DNA from: JANNHK01 sp034408875
GTDB taxonomy: Bacteria > Actinomycetota > Acidimicrobiia > IMCC26256 > PALSA-610
Assembly: GCA_034408875.1 (NCBI GenBank)
Contig: JAWXCJ010000124.1
Span: 1 to 7,472, forward strand
Length of the DNA stretch: 7,472 nt
Direction of reading: 5' to 3'
Shown piece by piece: positions 1 to 4,653 of the stretch. The notes beneath the pieces were generated by a model that ran no database searches, was not told the DNA's origin, and saw only the letters and a list, made by a program, of their open reading frames with translations. Made by a program: the position numbers and the translations under genes. How positions within the stretch are numbered: position 1 is the first letter of the stretch; every line of letters begins with the position of its first letter.

Positions 1-385
1 CCGCGGCCGCGACCAGCGCCTTCGCCGTCGGGCAGGTCGCGGCCGGCGTGGCGGACGCGGGCGCCTTGGCGCCGGCTCCTTGCTCATGGCTCGCGGGATC
101 GGCGTCGAGATCGTGCCCGGCCCCGTCGTCTGCGCGCTCTGGGCCGGCGGCGTGCTCCTCGTGGGCCTGCGCGACCTCGGAGTCGGCGCCGGTGCCACTG
201 CGATCGGCTTTCGGCGTGCCGTCGGCGTCGTCGTCGTCGTCGCCGGCGGCGCCCGCTTCGATCACGGACCCGGGGTCGTTGTTCGAAGCGGCGGCCGCGA
301 ACGCGGCGACGACGAGCGCCAGTACGGCAATGGCGATGAGCATTGCCCGCAGTTCCGCGCGACGCACGGCGCCGACTGACGTCAT
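1..385 (-). CDS. Exported or membrane-anchored acidic protein of unknown function (C-terminus outside window)
   Basis: I do not recognise this gene. The frame is open from an ATG at 385 through the window edge (128 codons seen), so the stop codon and probably the main domain are missing. Residues 1-13 carry Arg and Glu; residues about 14-35 are a hydrophobic Ala/Leu/Val/Ile stretch, which fits a signal peptide or N-terminal membrane anchor. A long low-complexity linker follows, rich in Asp, Ala, Gly, Glu and His, with five consecutive Asp near residue 50. A Thr-Cys-Pro-Thr-Ala-Lys segment near residue 118 may begin a folded extracytoplasmic domain. The start is supported by an AAGGAG ribosome-binding site six bases upstream, overlapping the stop codon of the preceding gene, so the two are almost certainly cotranscribed and perhaps translationally coupled. 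It may be a paralogue of that upstream secreted protein (same anchor-plus-linker layout), but the sequence here is too short to show it. Confidence 0.72.
   Translation of the reverse strand, partial: MTSVGAVRRAELRAMLIAIAVLALVVAAFAAAASNNDPGSVIEAGAAGDDDDDADGTPKADRSGTGADSEVAQAHEEHAAGPERADDGAGHDLDADPASHEQGAGAKAPASATPAATCPTAKALVAAA
227..241. repeat. (GTC)5 trinucleotide repeat encoding an Asp run
   Basis: Five perfect GTC units on the plus strand read as five GAC (Asp) codons in the minus-strand gene. It is a short coding microsatellite in the acidic linker. Length variation here would stay in frame and change only the linker. Confidence 0.7.
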
Positions 386-391
386 ATCCAG

Positions 392-397
392 CTCCTT
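392..397 (-). promoter_or_regulatory. Ribosome-binding site AAGGAG overlapping upstream stop codon
   Basis: On the minus strand the sequence reads TAAGGAG, six bases (CTGGAT), then ATG at 385. The TAA is the stop codon of the 396-1136 gene. This near-perfect Shine-Dalgarno fixes the start of the downstream gene and suggests translational coupling. It contrasts with the operon-leading genes of the window, which have no such site. Confidence 0.8.
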
Positions 398-1136
398 AGA
401 CGAGATCCGAGTGGTCGTGGGCGAACACACCTGTCTCCGACGGATATCCCGGCTTCATCCAGACGTGAATCATGGACAGATTGTCGATCGGGTACGTGAT
501 GCCGTTCTGGGCCGCGCACTCCTGCGCCGTGATGTCGATGAGCGACCCTTCGTGACCGCCGACCTCGGCGACGACGAGGCCGCCCGCGAAGCACACGGCG
601 TCGTGGCGGTGCCACACGTCCCACGGACCTTCGAAACCCTCGGGTGCGGTGACGCCGGACGCGAGATAGCTGATGCCGACGATCGGTGAGTCGGGTTCGT
701 TGCCGTCGTACAGGAGCGCTTCCGGTTCGTTGATGTCGAACGCCTCGTCGAACGTCGTGAACCCGATGGCACCCGACTTGATGTAGTGCGAGGCGATGCC
801 CTTTAGGTTCACGGTGGCGGGGATGTAGCCCGCGGCCATCGCGTCGGCGCCGGTCGGGTAGCGCTCGATGATGGCGCGGACGGTGTCGAGTTGGGCCTGG
901 GTTTCCGGCGGCACGTCGTCGTACTGCACGGCGTACTCGCCGTGATGCCCGACCGGGACAGCCGTGATCGCGGGGAACGGCTCCTCTTCGGGGGCCGGTT
1001 CGGCGGTCGGAGAGGTGCTCTGGGCGGCGGCCCCGTCGGATCCCGTGTCGACCAGCATCGACACCGACACGGCGACGATCAGCGCGACGACAGCAGCGAT
1101 TGCCGCGACGACATTGCCTCGTGCTTCCCCCGACAT
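396..1136 (-). CDS. Secreted or membrane-anchored His-rich protein of unknown function
   Basis: 246 aa. Residues about 9-29 form one strongly hydrophobic segment near the N-terminus (anchor or signal peptide). Residues 30-60 are a Ser/Thr/Pro/Glu-rich linker. The rest is a compact domain with many His and aromatic residues: His64-His65, an Ala-Ala-Gly-Tyr motif near 101-104, His117-Tyr118, Trp175-His176-x-His178 followed by Cys182, His195, Cys207, Ile-His224-Val-Trp226 with Pro229-Gly230, and a C-terminal His240-Asp-His242. From memory, the AGY / HY / WHxH-C / HxW-PG order resembles a family of uncharacterised actinobacterial secreted proteins. Metal binding and a Cys182-Cys207 disulphide are inference. 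The ATG at 1136 is preferred to the much longer upstream extension because it sits directly before the anchor segment, just downstream of a TAnnnT element, and avoids overlapping the divergent ferredoxin gene. It is the first gene of a minus-strand pair. Confidence 0.82.
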   Translation of the reverse strand: MSGEARGNVVAAIAAVVALIVAVSVSMLVDTGSDGAAAQSTSPTAEPAPEEEPFPAITAVPVGHHGEYAVQYDDVPPETQAQLDTVRAIIERYPTGADAMAAGYIPATVNLKGIASHYIKSGAIGFTTFDEAFDINEPEALLYDGNEPDSPIVGISYLASGVTAPEGFEGPWDVWHRHDAVCFAGGLVVAEVGGHEGSLIDITAQECAAQNGITYPIDNLSMIHVWMKPGYPSETGVFAHDHSDLV

Positions 1137-1144
1137 ACGCCCCC

Positions 1145-1150
1145 ACCCTA
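1145..1150 (-). promoter_or_regulatory. Candidate -10 element (TAGGGT) for the minus-strand secreted-protein pair
   Basis: TAGGGT fits the actinobacterial TAnnnT pattern and ends eight bases before the ATG at 1136. The intervening bases are mostly G but form no good Shine-Dalgarno, so a leaderless or nearly leaderless transcript is likely. I see no convincing -35. It lies in the 64-bp divergent gap shared with the ferredoxin promoter. Confidence 0.4.
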
Positions 1151-1187
1151 AACCGCAGGAGCCCTCTCGGGCACGACAGGCGTTCGC

Positions 1188-1193
1188 TACCCT
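1188..1193 (+). promoter_or_regulatory. Candidate -10 element (TACCCT) for the ferredoxin-gatC-gatA operon
   Basis: TACCCT (TAnnnT) is followed by seven bases and then the ATG at 1201. That spacing puts the transcription start at the A of the start codon, the classic leaderless arrangement of actinomycetes. No Shine-Dalgarno is present and no good -35 is visible. Confidence 0.5.
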
Positions 1194-1200
1194 CGGGACC

Positions 1201-1506
1201 ATGGCGGCCACGAGGCCCGAGCGCATCGCCGACCGGGAACGGAACCCGAAGTGGAAGAACGTTCCCCTGCGCATCGAGATGTCGGAGTGCATCAACTGCG
1301 ATGCCTGCCTGCGCGCCTGCCCGCCCCAGTTCGGGGCCATCTTCAACCACGGCGCCGACGTCGTGATCCTCCCGGAGCTGTGCAGCGGCTGCGACAAATG
1401 CCTGCCCGCCTGCCCGGTCGACTGCATCTATCCGGATCCCGAGTGGAATCCCGGCCCCGAAGAGTGGTGGACCCTCCCGCTCAGCGACCTCGACCCCTAC
1501 AAGTAG
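1201..1506 (+). CDS. 2[4Fe-4S] ferredoxin
   Basis: 101 aa, a small soluble electron carrier. It has two complete cluster-binding motifs of the CxxCxxCxxxCP type. The first uses Cys30, 33, 36 and 40; the second uses Cys61, 64, 67 and 71, and Cys75 is extra. In this fold the last Cys of each motif normally ligates the other cluster. A charged N-terminal extension of about 26 residues precedes the first motif. The C-terminal tail after the second motif is Pro/Glu/Trp-rich, with three Trp between residues 82 and 90, which is unusual for a minimal bacterial ferredoxin and may be a partner-docking element. The start is the first ATG after a TACCCT element and directly precedes the conserved region. 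The redox partner is not in the window. It leads an apparent operon with gatC and gatA (9-bp gap), a purely positional link. Confidence 0.9.
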   Translation: MAATRPERIADRERNPKWKNVPLRIEMSECINCDACLRACPPQFGAIFNHGADVVILPELCSGCDKCLPACPVDCIYPDPEWNPGPEEWWTLPLSDLDPYK

Positions 1507-1509
1507 CTT
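1504..1509 (+). promoter_or_regulatory. Candidate internal -10 element (TAGCTT) for gatC
   Basis: TAGCTT begins with the ferredoxin TAG stop codon, fits TAnnnT, and ends six bases before the gatC GTG start. No Shine-Dalgarno is visible before gatC. gatC may therefore have its own leaderless start site inside the operon, uncoupling it from ferredoxin expression. The motif is short and the call is tentative. Confidence 0.33.
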
Positions 1510-1515
1510 CGGCCC

Positions 1516-1809
1516 GTGATTTCGCGTGAAGACGTCGTACACGTGGCCCGGTTGGCGCGGCTCGCGCTGAGCGACGCCGAGATCGAGGCCATCACTCCCG
1601 AACTGGCCGCGATCCTCGAACACGCCGCCGAGCTCTCCGCGCTCGACACCGAGGGTGTGCCGCCGACCGCGCACCCGCTGCCGCTCGTGAACGTGTTCCG
1701 CGCCGACGTTCCGCGTCCGGGCGTCGAGCGCGACGAGGTGCTCGCCGCCGCACCCCAGGCCGAAGACGGCCGGTTCCGGGTCCCCCGCATCCTCGGCGAG
1801 GCCCCGTGA
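1516..1809 (+). CDS. gatC: Aspartyl/glutamyl-tRNA amidotransferase subunit C
   Basis: 97 aa, normal for GatC (about 95-100). GatC is the small subunit that wraps around GatA and GatB and stabilises the amidotransferase. The family pattern is clear end to end: an N-terminal helix with Val-x-His-Val-Ala-x-Leu-Ala-Arg-Leu (about residues 7-17); a second helix with Glu-Leu and Ile-Leu-Glu; Asp-Thr-Glu-Gly-Val-Pro-Pro-Thr-x-His near residue 50; Asn-Val-Phe-Arg-x-Asp near 64; Ala-Ala-Pro and a C-terminal Gly-Arg-Phe-x-Val-Pro-Arg-Ile-Leu. It starts with GTG, nine bases after the ferredoxin stop and without a Shine-Dalgarno. Its TGA overlaps the gatA GTG in a GTGA arrangement, which implies translational coupling. 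Confidence 0.95.
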   Translation: MISREDVVHVARLARLALSDAEIEAITPELAAILEHAAELSALDTEGVPPTAHPLPLVNVFRADVPRPGVERDEVLAAAPQAEDGRFRVPRILGEAP

Positions 1810-3227
1810 GCGCTTCGGAAATTGCCGACGACGTCCGGTCGGGGCGCCGGTCCGCGCGCGATGTGCTCGAAGAGCACCTGGCCCGCGTCGACGAGCACGA
1901 GGGCGAGATCCACGCGTTCAACCTCGTGCTTGCCGACGAAGCGCGCGCCGCCGCCGACTCGGTCGATGCCGCGGTCGGCGCGGGTTCCGACCCGGGCCCG
2001 CTCGCGGGCGTACCGATCGCAGTCAAGGACAACATGGCGACGCGCGGGATCGCCACCACGTGCGGCTCGCGCATCCTCGAAGGCTGGCTCCCGCCCTACG
2101 ACGCGACGGTCATCACGCGGTTGCGCGACGCGGGCGCGGTCATCGTCGGCAAGACGAACCTCGACGAATTCGCGATGGGATCGTCGACCGAGAACTCGGC
2201 GTTCGGTCCGACCCGCAATCCGCGCGACCCGAGCCGGGTCGCGGGCGGATCCAGTGGGGGATCGGCGGCCGCGGTCGCGGCGGGGTTTGCGTCACTCGCG
2301 ATCGGTTCCGACACCGGCGGGTCGATCCGCCAACCGGCCGCGCTCTGCGGTGTCGTCGGCATGAAGCCGACCTACGGCGCGGTGTCGCGCTACGGCCTCG
2401 TCGCGTTCGCATCGTCGCTCGACCAGATCGGGCCGTTCTCGAACTCGGTCACCGATGCCGCGCTGCTCCTCGAAGCGATGTGGGGCCACGACCCGCTCGA
2501 CTCGACATCGATCGCGCAGCCTCGACCGGCGGTTGGTTCAGTGCTCGACGACGGTGTCGCGGGACTGCGCGTGGGCGTCATCGAAGAACTCACCGACGTC
2601 GACGGCATCGAGCCGGAAGTGCACGCCGCGGTCGAGGCGGCCGCGAGCGCGTTGGCCGATGCCGGCGCCAAGGTCGACCGGGTGTCGGTGCCGTCGACGA
2701 TGTTTGGGTTGTCCGCGTACTACCTCATCGCGCCCGCGGAGGCGTCGTCGAACCTGGCGCGGTACGACGGCGTTCGCTACGGTCTGCGGGTCGACGGCGA
2801 CGACGTGGCGGCCATGAACGCCGCGACCCGCAACGCGGGTTTTGGTCCCGAGGTCAAGCGCCGCATCATGTTGGGCACCTACGCGCTCTCCGCCGGCTAC
2901 TACGACGCGTACTACGGGCAGGCCCAGCGCGTGCGGACGCTGATCATCCGCGACTTCGACCGCGCCTACGAGCAGTTCGACGTGCTGCTGTCGCCGACAT
3001 CACCCACGGTCGCGTTCGAGCTCGGCGCCAAGACAGCCGACCCGCTCGCGATGTACCTGAGCGACGTGTGCACGATCCCGACCAATCTCGCCGGCCACCC
3101 GGCTATATCGGTGCCGTTCGGCACGGGTGCGTACGGCCTGCCCGTCGGCGTGCAGGTGCTCGCACCCGCGCTGGGTGAACCCGTGATGTTTCGCGCCGCT
3201 CGCGCTATCGAACGGAGCTCGCCGTAA
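1806..3227 (+). CDS. gatA: Aspartyl/glutamyl-tRNA amidotransferase subunit A (glutaminase)
   Basis: 473 aa, close to the usual 480-490. GatA is the amidase-signature subunit that hydrolyses Gln and passes ammonia through a channel to GatB. The Ser-cisSer-Lys triad is intact: Lys74 in Ala-Val-Lys-Asp-Asn, cis-Ser149 in the Gly-Gly-Ser-Ser-Gly-Gly-Ser loop, and nucleophile Ser173 in Asp-Thr-Gly-Gly-Ser-Ile-Arg. Other GatA signatures include Lys-Thr-Asn-Leu-Asp-Glu-Phe-Ala-Met-Gly-Ser at 116-126, Gly-Met-Lys-Pro-Thr-Tyr-Gly at 185-191, Ser-Leu-Asp-Gln-Ile-Gly-Pro at 204-210, and the late Asn-Leu-Ala-Gly-His-Pro-Ala region. The GTG start overlaps the gatC stop by four bases. The C-terminus is a little short after Ala-Ile-Glu, ending three bases before the convergent stop of the HNH gene; the last few residues may have been altered when the operon was interrupted, but the catalytic core is untouched. 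Confidence 0.97.
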   Translation: MSASEIADDVRSGRRSARDVLEEHLARVDEHEGEIHAFNLVLADEARAAADSVDAAVGAGSDPGPLAGVPIAVKDNMATRGIATTCGSRILEGWLPPYDATVITRLRDAGAVIVGKTNLDEFAMGSSTENSAFGPTRNPRDPSRVAGGSSGGSAAAVAAGFASLAIGSDTGGSIRQPAALCGVVGMKPTYGAVSRYGLVAFASSLDQIGPFSNSVTDAALLLEAMWGHDPLDSTSIAQPRPAVGSVLDDGVAGLRVGVIEELTDVDGIEPEVHAAVEAAASALADAGAKVDRVSVPSTMFGLSAYYLIAPAEASSNLARYDGVRYGLRVDGDDVAAMNAATRNAGFGPEVKRRIMLGTYALSAGYYDAYYGQAQRVRTLIIRDFDRAYEQFDVLLSPTSPTVAFELGAKTADPLAMYLSDVCTIPTNLAGHPAISVPFGTGAYGLPVGVQVLAPALGEPVMFRAARAIERSSP

Positions 3228-3230
3228 CCC

Positions 3231-4340
3231 TCATTCCCGGCGGCCTTCGTGCTCGTCCCAATGGTGGCGGTCGCACTTCAACTCGTAGTTGTCGAGGTTT
3301 GACTCGCCGCCTTCAGCCCAATGTTTCTTGTGATGCGCCTGACATCGGTACCAGGAAACCTCGCACCCGGCGGTCGTGCAGCGCTGGTCGCGAGCGACGA
3401 GTGCCCGCCACTGAGCGTTGGTGACGGTGCGCACCGACCTCCCGACGTCGAGGACCTCCGACTTCCCGTTGGTGATGATGCGGTGCACTTCGCAGTCGCA
3501 CGTCAACCGCAGGAGCGTGGCCCGCGACACCGAACCCATGTGCAGCAGGTCGGCCCGGACCATGTCGAGCACTGGTTCTCCGCCCGCGAGCGTGTGCATG
3601 TCGACGACCATCCCGGCCTGCACCGTTGCCCGGTGCCCGTGCGGCTTGTCGCGCGTCTCGAGGTAGTGCCGGCAGATGGCTCCGAGTGCATCGGCTCGCC
3701 GCTGAGGACGCGTGCGCTTCGTATCCCCGGGTATATCGGGGTCGTCGCCAATCGCTGCTTCGAGGGCGGTGATCACAGTCTCGGTGACGTCAGGGTCGAG
3801 GCGCCCGTTGAGCACGCCGGATCCGTTGAGCTTGGAGACGAACAGCTCGCGGCGCGCGTGGCGTTTGCTCGCCTCGGTCGCGCCGTCGTCTTGGTCGACC
3901 CATTCGCACACTCGTCGTACGAGTGTGCGCATTTCCCGCGGTGTGCACGACTTCGCTGCCTCGACCAACGCGACTTCGACTTCGGTGAACCCCGCGGCGC
4001 GTTCCGGCTTCCACGCCTGCGCGATCACGCCGACATTGTCGGGCCGCACCGAACCCGAGAGGTAGGCCCCGGCGAGCTCGGGCATCTCCGCCATCACCCG
4101 GCCGACCTTCAGCGCTTGTTCCGCAGCGCGCTGTGTGCAGCGCGCCGCACCCGCGAGCAGGGTCGCATGCGAGGTGTGCGGGTTCGAGAACTCGCCGGCG
4201 CGCTCGGCGTCGGAGACGATGCGCGTGAACGTGGCGTCGAACTGGTCGCGCACCCGAGCGAGTTCGGCGATGTCGACGCGGCCCTCGTAGGAGGCCAGCT
4301 TCTCGACTGATTGGCGGACCTCCTCGAGGGGGGGGAACAT
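3231..4340 (-). CDS. DUF222 / HNH endonuclease domain protein (13E12-repeat type)
   Basis: 369 aa and apparently intact. Residues about 10-285 are the mostly helical DUF222 region typical of actinobacterial 13E12-repeat proteins, with the usual Arg/Glu-rich helices and a Gly-Arg-Leu-Asp-Pro-Asp segment near 179-184. Residues about 305-365 are a C-terminal HNH nuclease: Trp311-Arg-Ala-Leu-Val-Ala-Arg-Asp, Cys321, Cys326, Cys333 then His336-His337-x-x-His340-Trp, Gly-Gly-Glu, Asn348-Leu-Asp-Asn351, Cys356, His359-His360. Two Cys pairs suggest a structural zinc beside the metal-dependent HNH site. Such genes are multicopy and mobile-like in many actinomycetes; their DNA target is not known. The ATG at 4340 has no Shine-Dalgarno but sits seven bases after a TATAAT box and within an SOS-box-like palindrome, so a leaderless, damage-inducible mRNA is predicted. 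It lies antisense between gatA and gatB and converges on gatA with 3 bp between stops. Codons 2-5 contain a run of eight C. Confidence 0.93.
   Translation of the reverse strand: MFPPLEEVRQSVEKLASYEGRVDIAELARVRDQFDATFTRIVSDAERAGEFSNPHTSHATLLAGAARCTQRAAEQALKVGRVMAEMPELAGAYLSGSVRPDNVGVIAQAWKPERAAGFTEVEVALVEAAKSCTPREMRTLVRRVCEWVDQDDGATEASKRHARRELFVSKLNGSGVLNGRLDPDVTETVITALEAAIGDDPDIPGDTKRTRPQRRADALGAICRHYLETRDKPHGHRATVQAGMVVDMHTLAGGEPVLDMVRADLLHMGSVSRATLLRLTCDCEVHRIITNGKSEVLDVGRSVRTVTNAQWRALVARDQRCTTAGCEVSWYRCQAHHKKHWAEGGESNLDNYELKCDRHHWDEHEGRRE
4328..4335. repeat. G8/C8 homopolymer at the 5' end of the HNH gene
   Basis: Eight consecutive G on the plus strand, reading as eight C across codons 2-5 (Phe-Pro-Pro-Leu) of the minus-strand HNH gene. 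A slip of one base would frameshift the whole protein just after its start. It may be a slippage-prone switch, or simply a place where sequencing errors occur. Confidence 0.8.
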
Positions 4341-4348
4341 ATGTTCGA
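4333..4348 (-). promoter_or_regulatory. Candidate LexA (SOS) box covering the HNH start codon
   Basis: On the minus strand the site reads TCGAACATATGTTCCC. Its core GAAC-ATAT-GTTC (4335-4346) is a perfect 12-bp palindrome. The mycobacterial SOS box is TCGAAC-N4-GTTCGA, so one half matches fully and the other in its inner four bases. It also fits the Bacillus form CGAAC-RNRY-GTTYC at every position. It directly abuts the TATAAT box and contains the ATG, so bound LexA would block transcription initiation. LexA binding is inference from sequence and position. Confidence 0.68.
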
Positions 4349-4377
4349 TTATAGAGCAATCGACCCTGAGTTTGCAA
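4348..4377 (-). promoter_or_regulatory. Near-consensus promoter of the HNH gene
   Basis: The minus strand carries TTGCAA (4377-4372), an 18-bp spacer and a perfect TATAAT (4353-4348). Seven bases separate the -10 from the A of the ATG at 4340, so transcription should start at or next to the start codon. It is the strongest-looking promoter in the window and lies in a clearly AT-rich patch, unlike its GC-rich surroundings. Confidence 0.7.
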
Positions 4378-4582
4378 CGGCTTTTCGACTATCGAACGAA
4401 GCTTGTCGTGATGGCCGGGCGCGGCCCAGAGCCGGTGTCCGTACATCGCCGCGACCCAACACGTCGTGCACGAGCGTGTAGCAGTCGATCGAGAACGCAG
4501 CGATGTCGTAGAAGTCGTCGGGCGCGAGCGACGAGTCACCGCGGCCGCGGAAGTCGGGGGCGATGAGATCAGGCGTTCCCAT
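4349..4582 (-). pseudogene. Remnant of an alpha/beta hydrolase gene
   Basis: The minus-strand frame from 4582 to the TAA at 4351-4349 encodes 77 residues. The first 47 or so (4582-4442) look like an internal piece of an epoxide-hydrolase-like alpha/beta hydrolase: a strand ending Leu-Ile-Ala-Pro-Asp, then Phe-Arg-Gly-Arg-Gly-Asp-Ser-Ser, then Asp-Asp-Phe-Tyr-Asp-Ile-Ala and a helix with Leu-Val-His-Asp-Val-Leu-Gly. In whole enzymes the nucleophile-elbow strand would follow; here the similarity stops and unrelated Arg/Ser-rich residues run to the stop. The N-terminal strands with the oxyanion His-Gly motif are also missing, since an in-frame TGA occurs just upstream and gatB begins soon after. 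No catalytic residues remain. Its stop overlaps the HNH -10 box. I read it as debris left by the rearrangement that separated gatA from gatB. A short expressed peptide is possible but unsupported. Confidence 0.6.
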
Positions 4583-4587
4583 CAGCC

Positions 4588-4593
4588 GATAAT
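4588..4593 (+). promoter_or_regulatory. Possible -10 element (GATAAT) for gatB
   Basis: GATAAT differs from TATAAT at one base and would give a start site near 4600 and a leader of about 54 bases before the gatB GTG. No good -35 is seen. gatB needs some promoter of its own because the opposite-strand HNH gene cuts it off from gatCA. Confidence 0.3.
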
Positions 4594-4640
4594 CTCACCA
4601 TTGCCGTGCGGACGCAGCGGAGCCACGGACGGCGCAGCGA

Positions 4641-4645
4641 GGGAG
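4641..4645 (+). promoter_or_regulatory. gatB ribosome-binding site (GGGAG)
   Basis: GGGAG lies eight bases before the GTG at 4654 and decides that start over the in-frame GTG at 4606, which has no such site and would add 16 mostly Arg/Gly/Ser residues. Confidence 0.6.
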
Positions 4646-4653
4646 CCCTAGTT

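Noticed and set aside
1160..1175. GCCC-TCTC-GGGC inverted repeat in the divergent promoter gap as an operator
   Set aside because: A four-base GC stem is expected by chance in DNA of this composition, and nothing ties it to a regulator.
382..1674. Long minus-strand open frame of 430 codons running across the secreted protein, the ferredoxin and the start of gatC
   Set aside because: Its composition is the Arg/Gly/Val-rich shadow typical of the wrong frame in GC-rich DNA, and it overlaps three well-supported genes.
2060..3178. 372-codon plus-strand frame inside gatA
   Set aside because: Arg-rich off-frame reading of gatA, whose own frame carries every catalytic motif.
4394..4405. Second SOS-like box, GAAC-GAAG-CTTG
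   Set aside because: The right half does not match GTTC. Only the left half resembles the box, so it is mentioned just as part of an inverted repeat.
4606..4653. Upstream GTG start for gatB adding 16 residues
   Set aside because: The added residues are Arg/Gly/Ser-rich without family similarity, and GGGAG is well placed only for the GTG at 4654. Some actinobacterial GatB have N-terminal extensions, so this is kept as an alternative.
3228..4653. Classical insertion sequence with terminal inverted repeats and target duplication around the HNH gene
   Set aside because: No transposase, no matching repeats at the two ends and no target duplication could be seen by eye. The mobile-element idea rests on gene family and context only.
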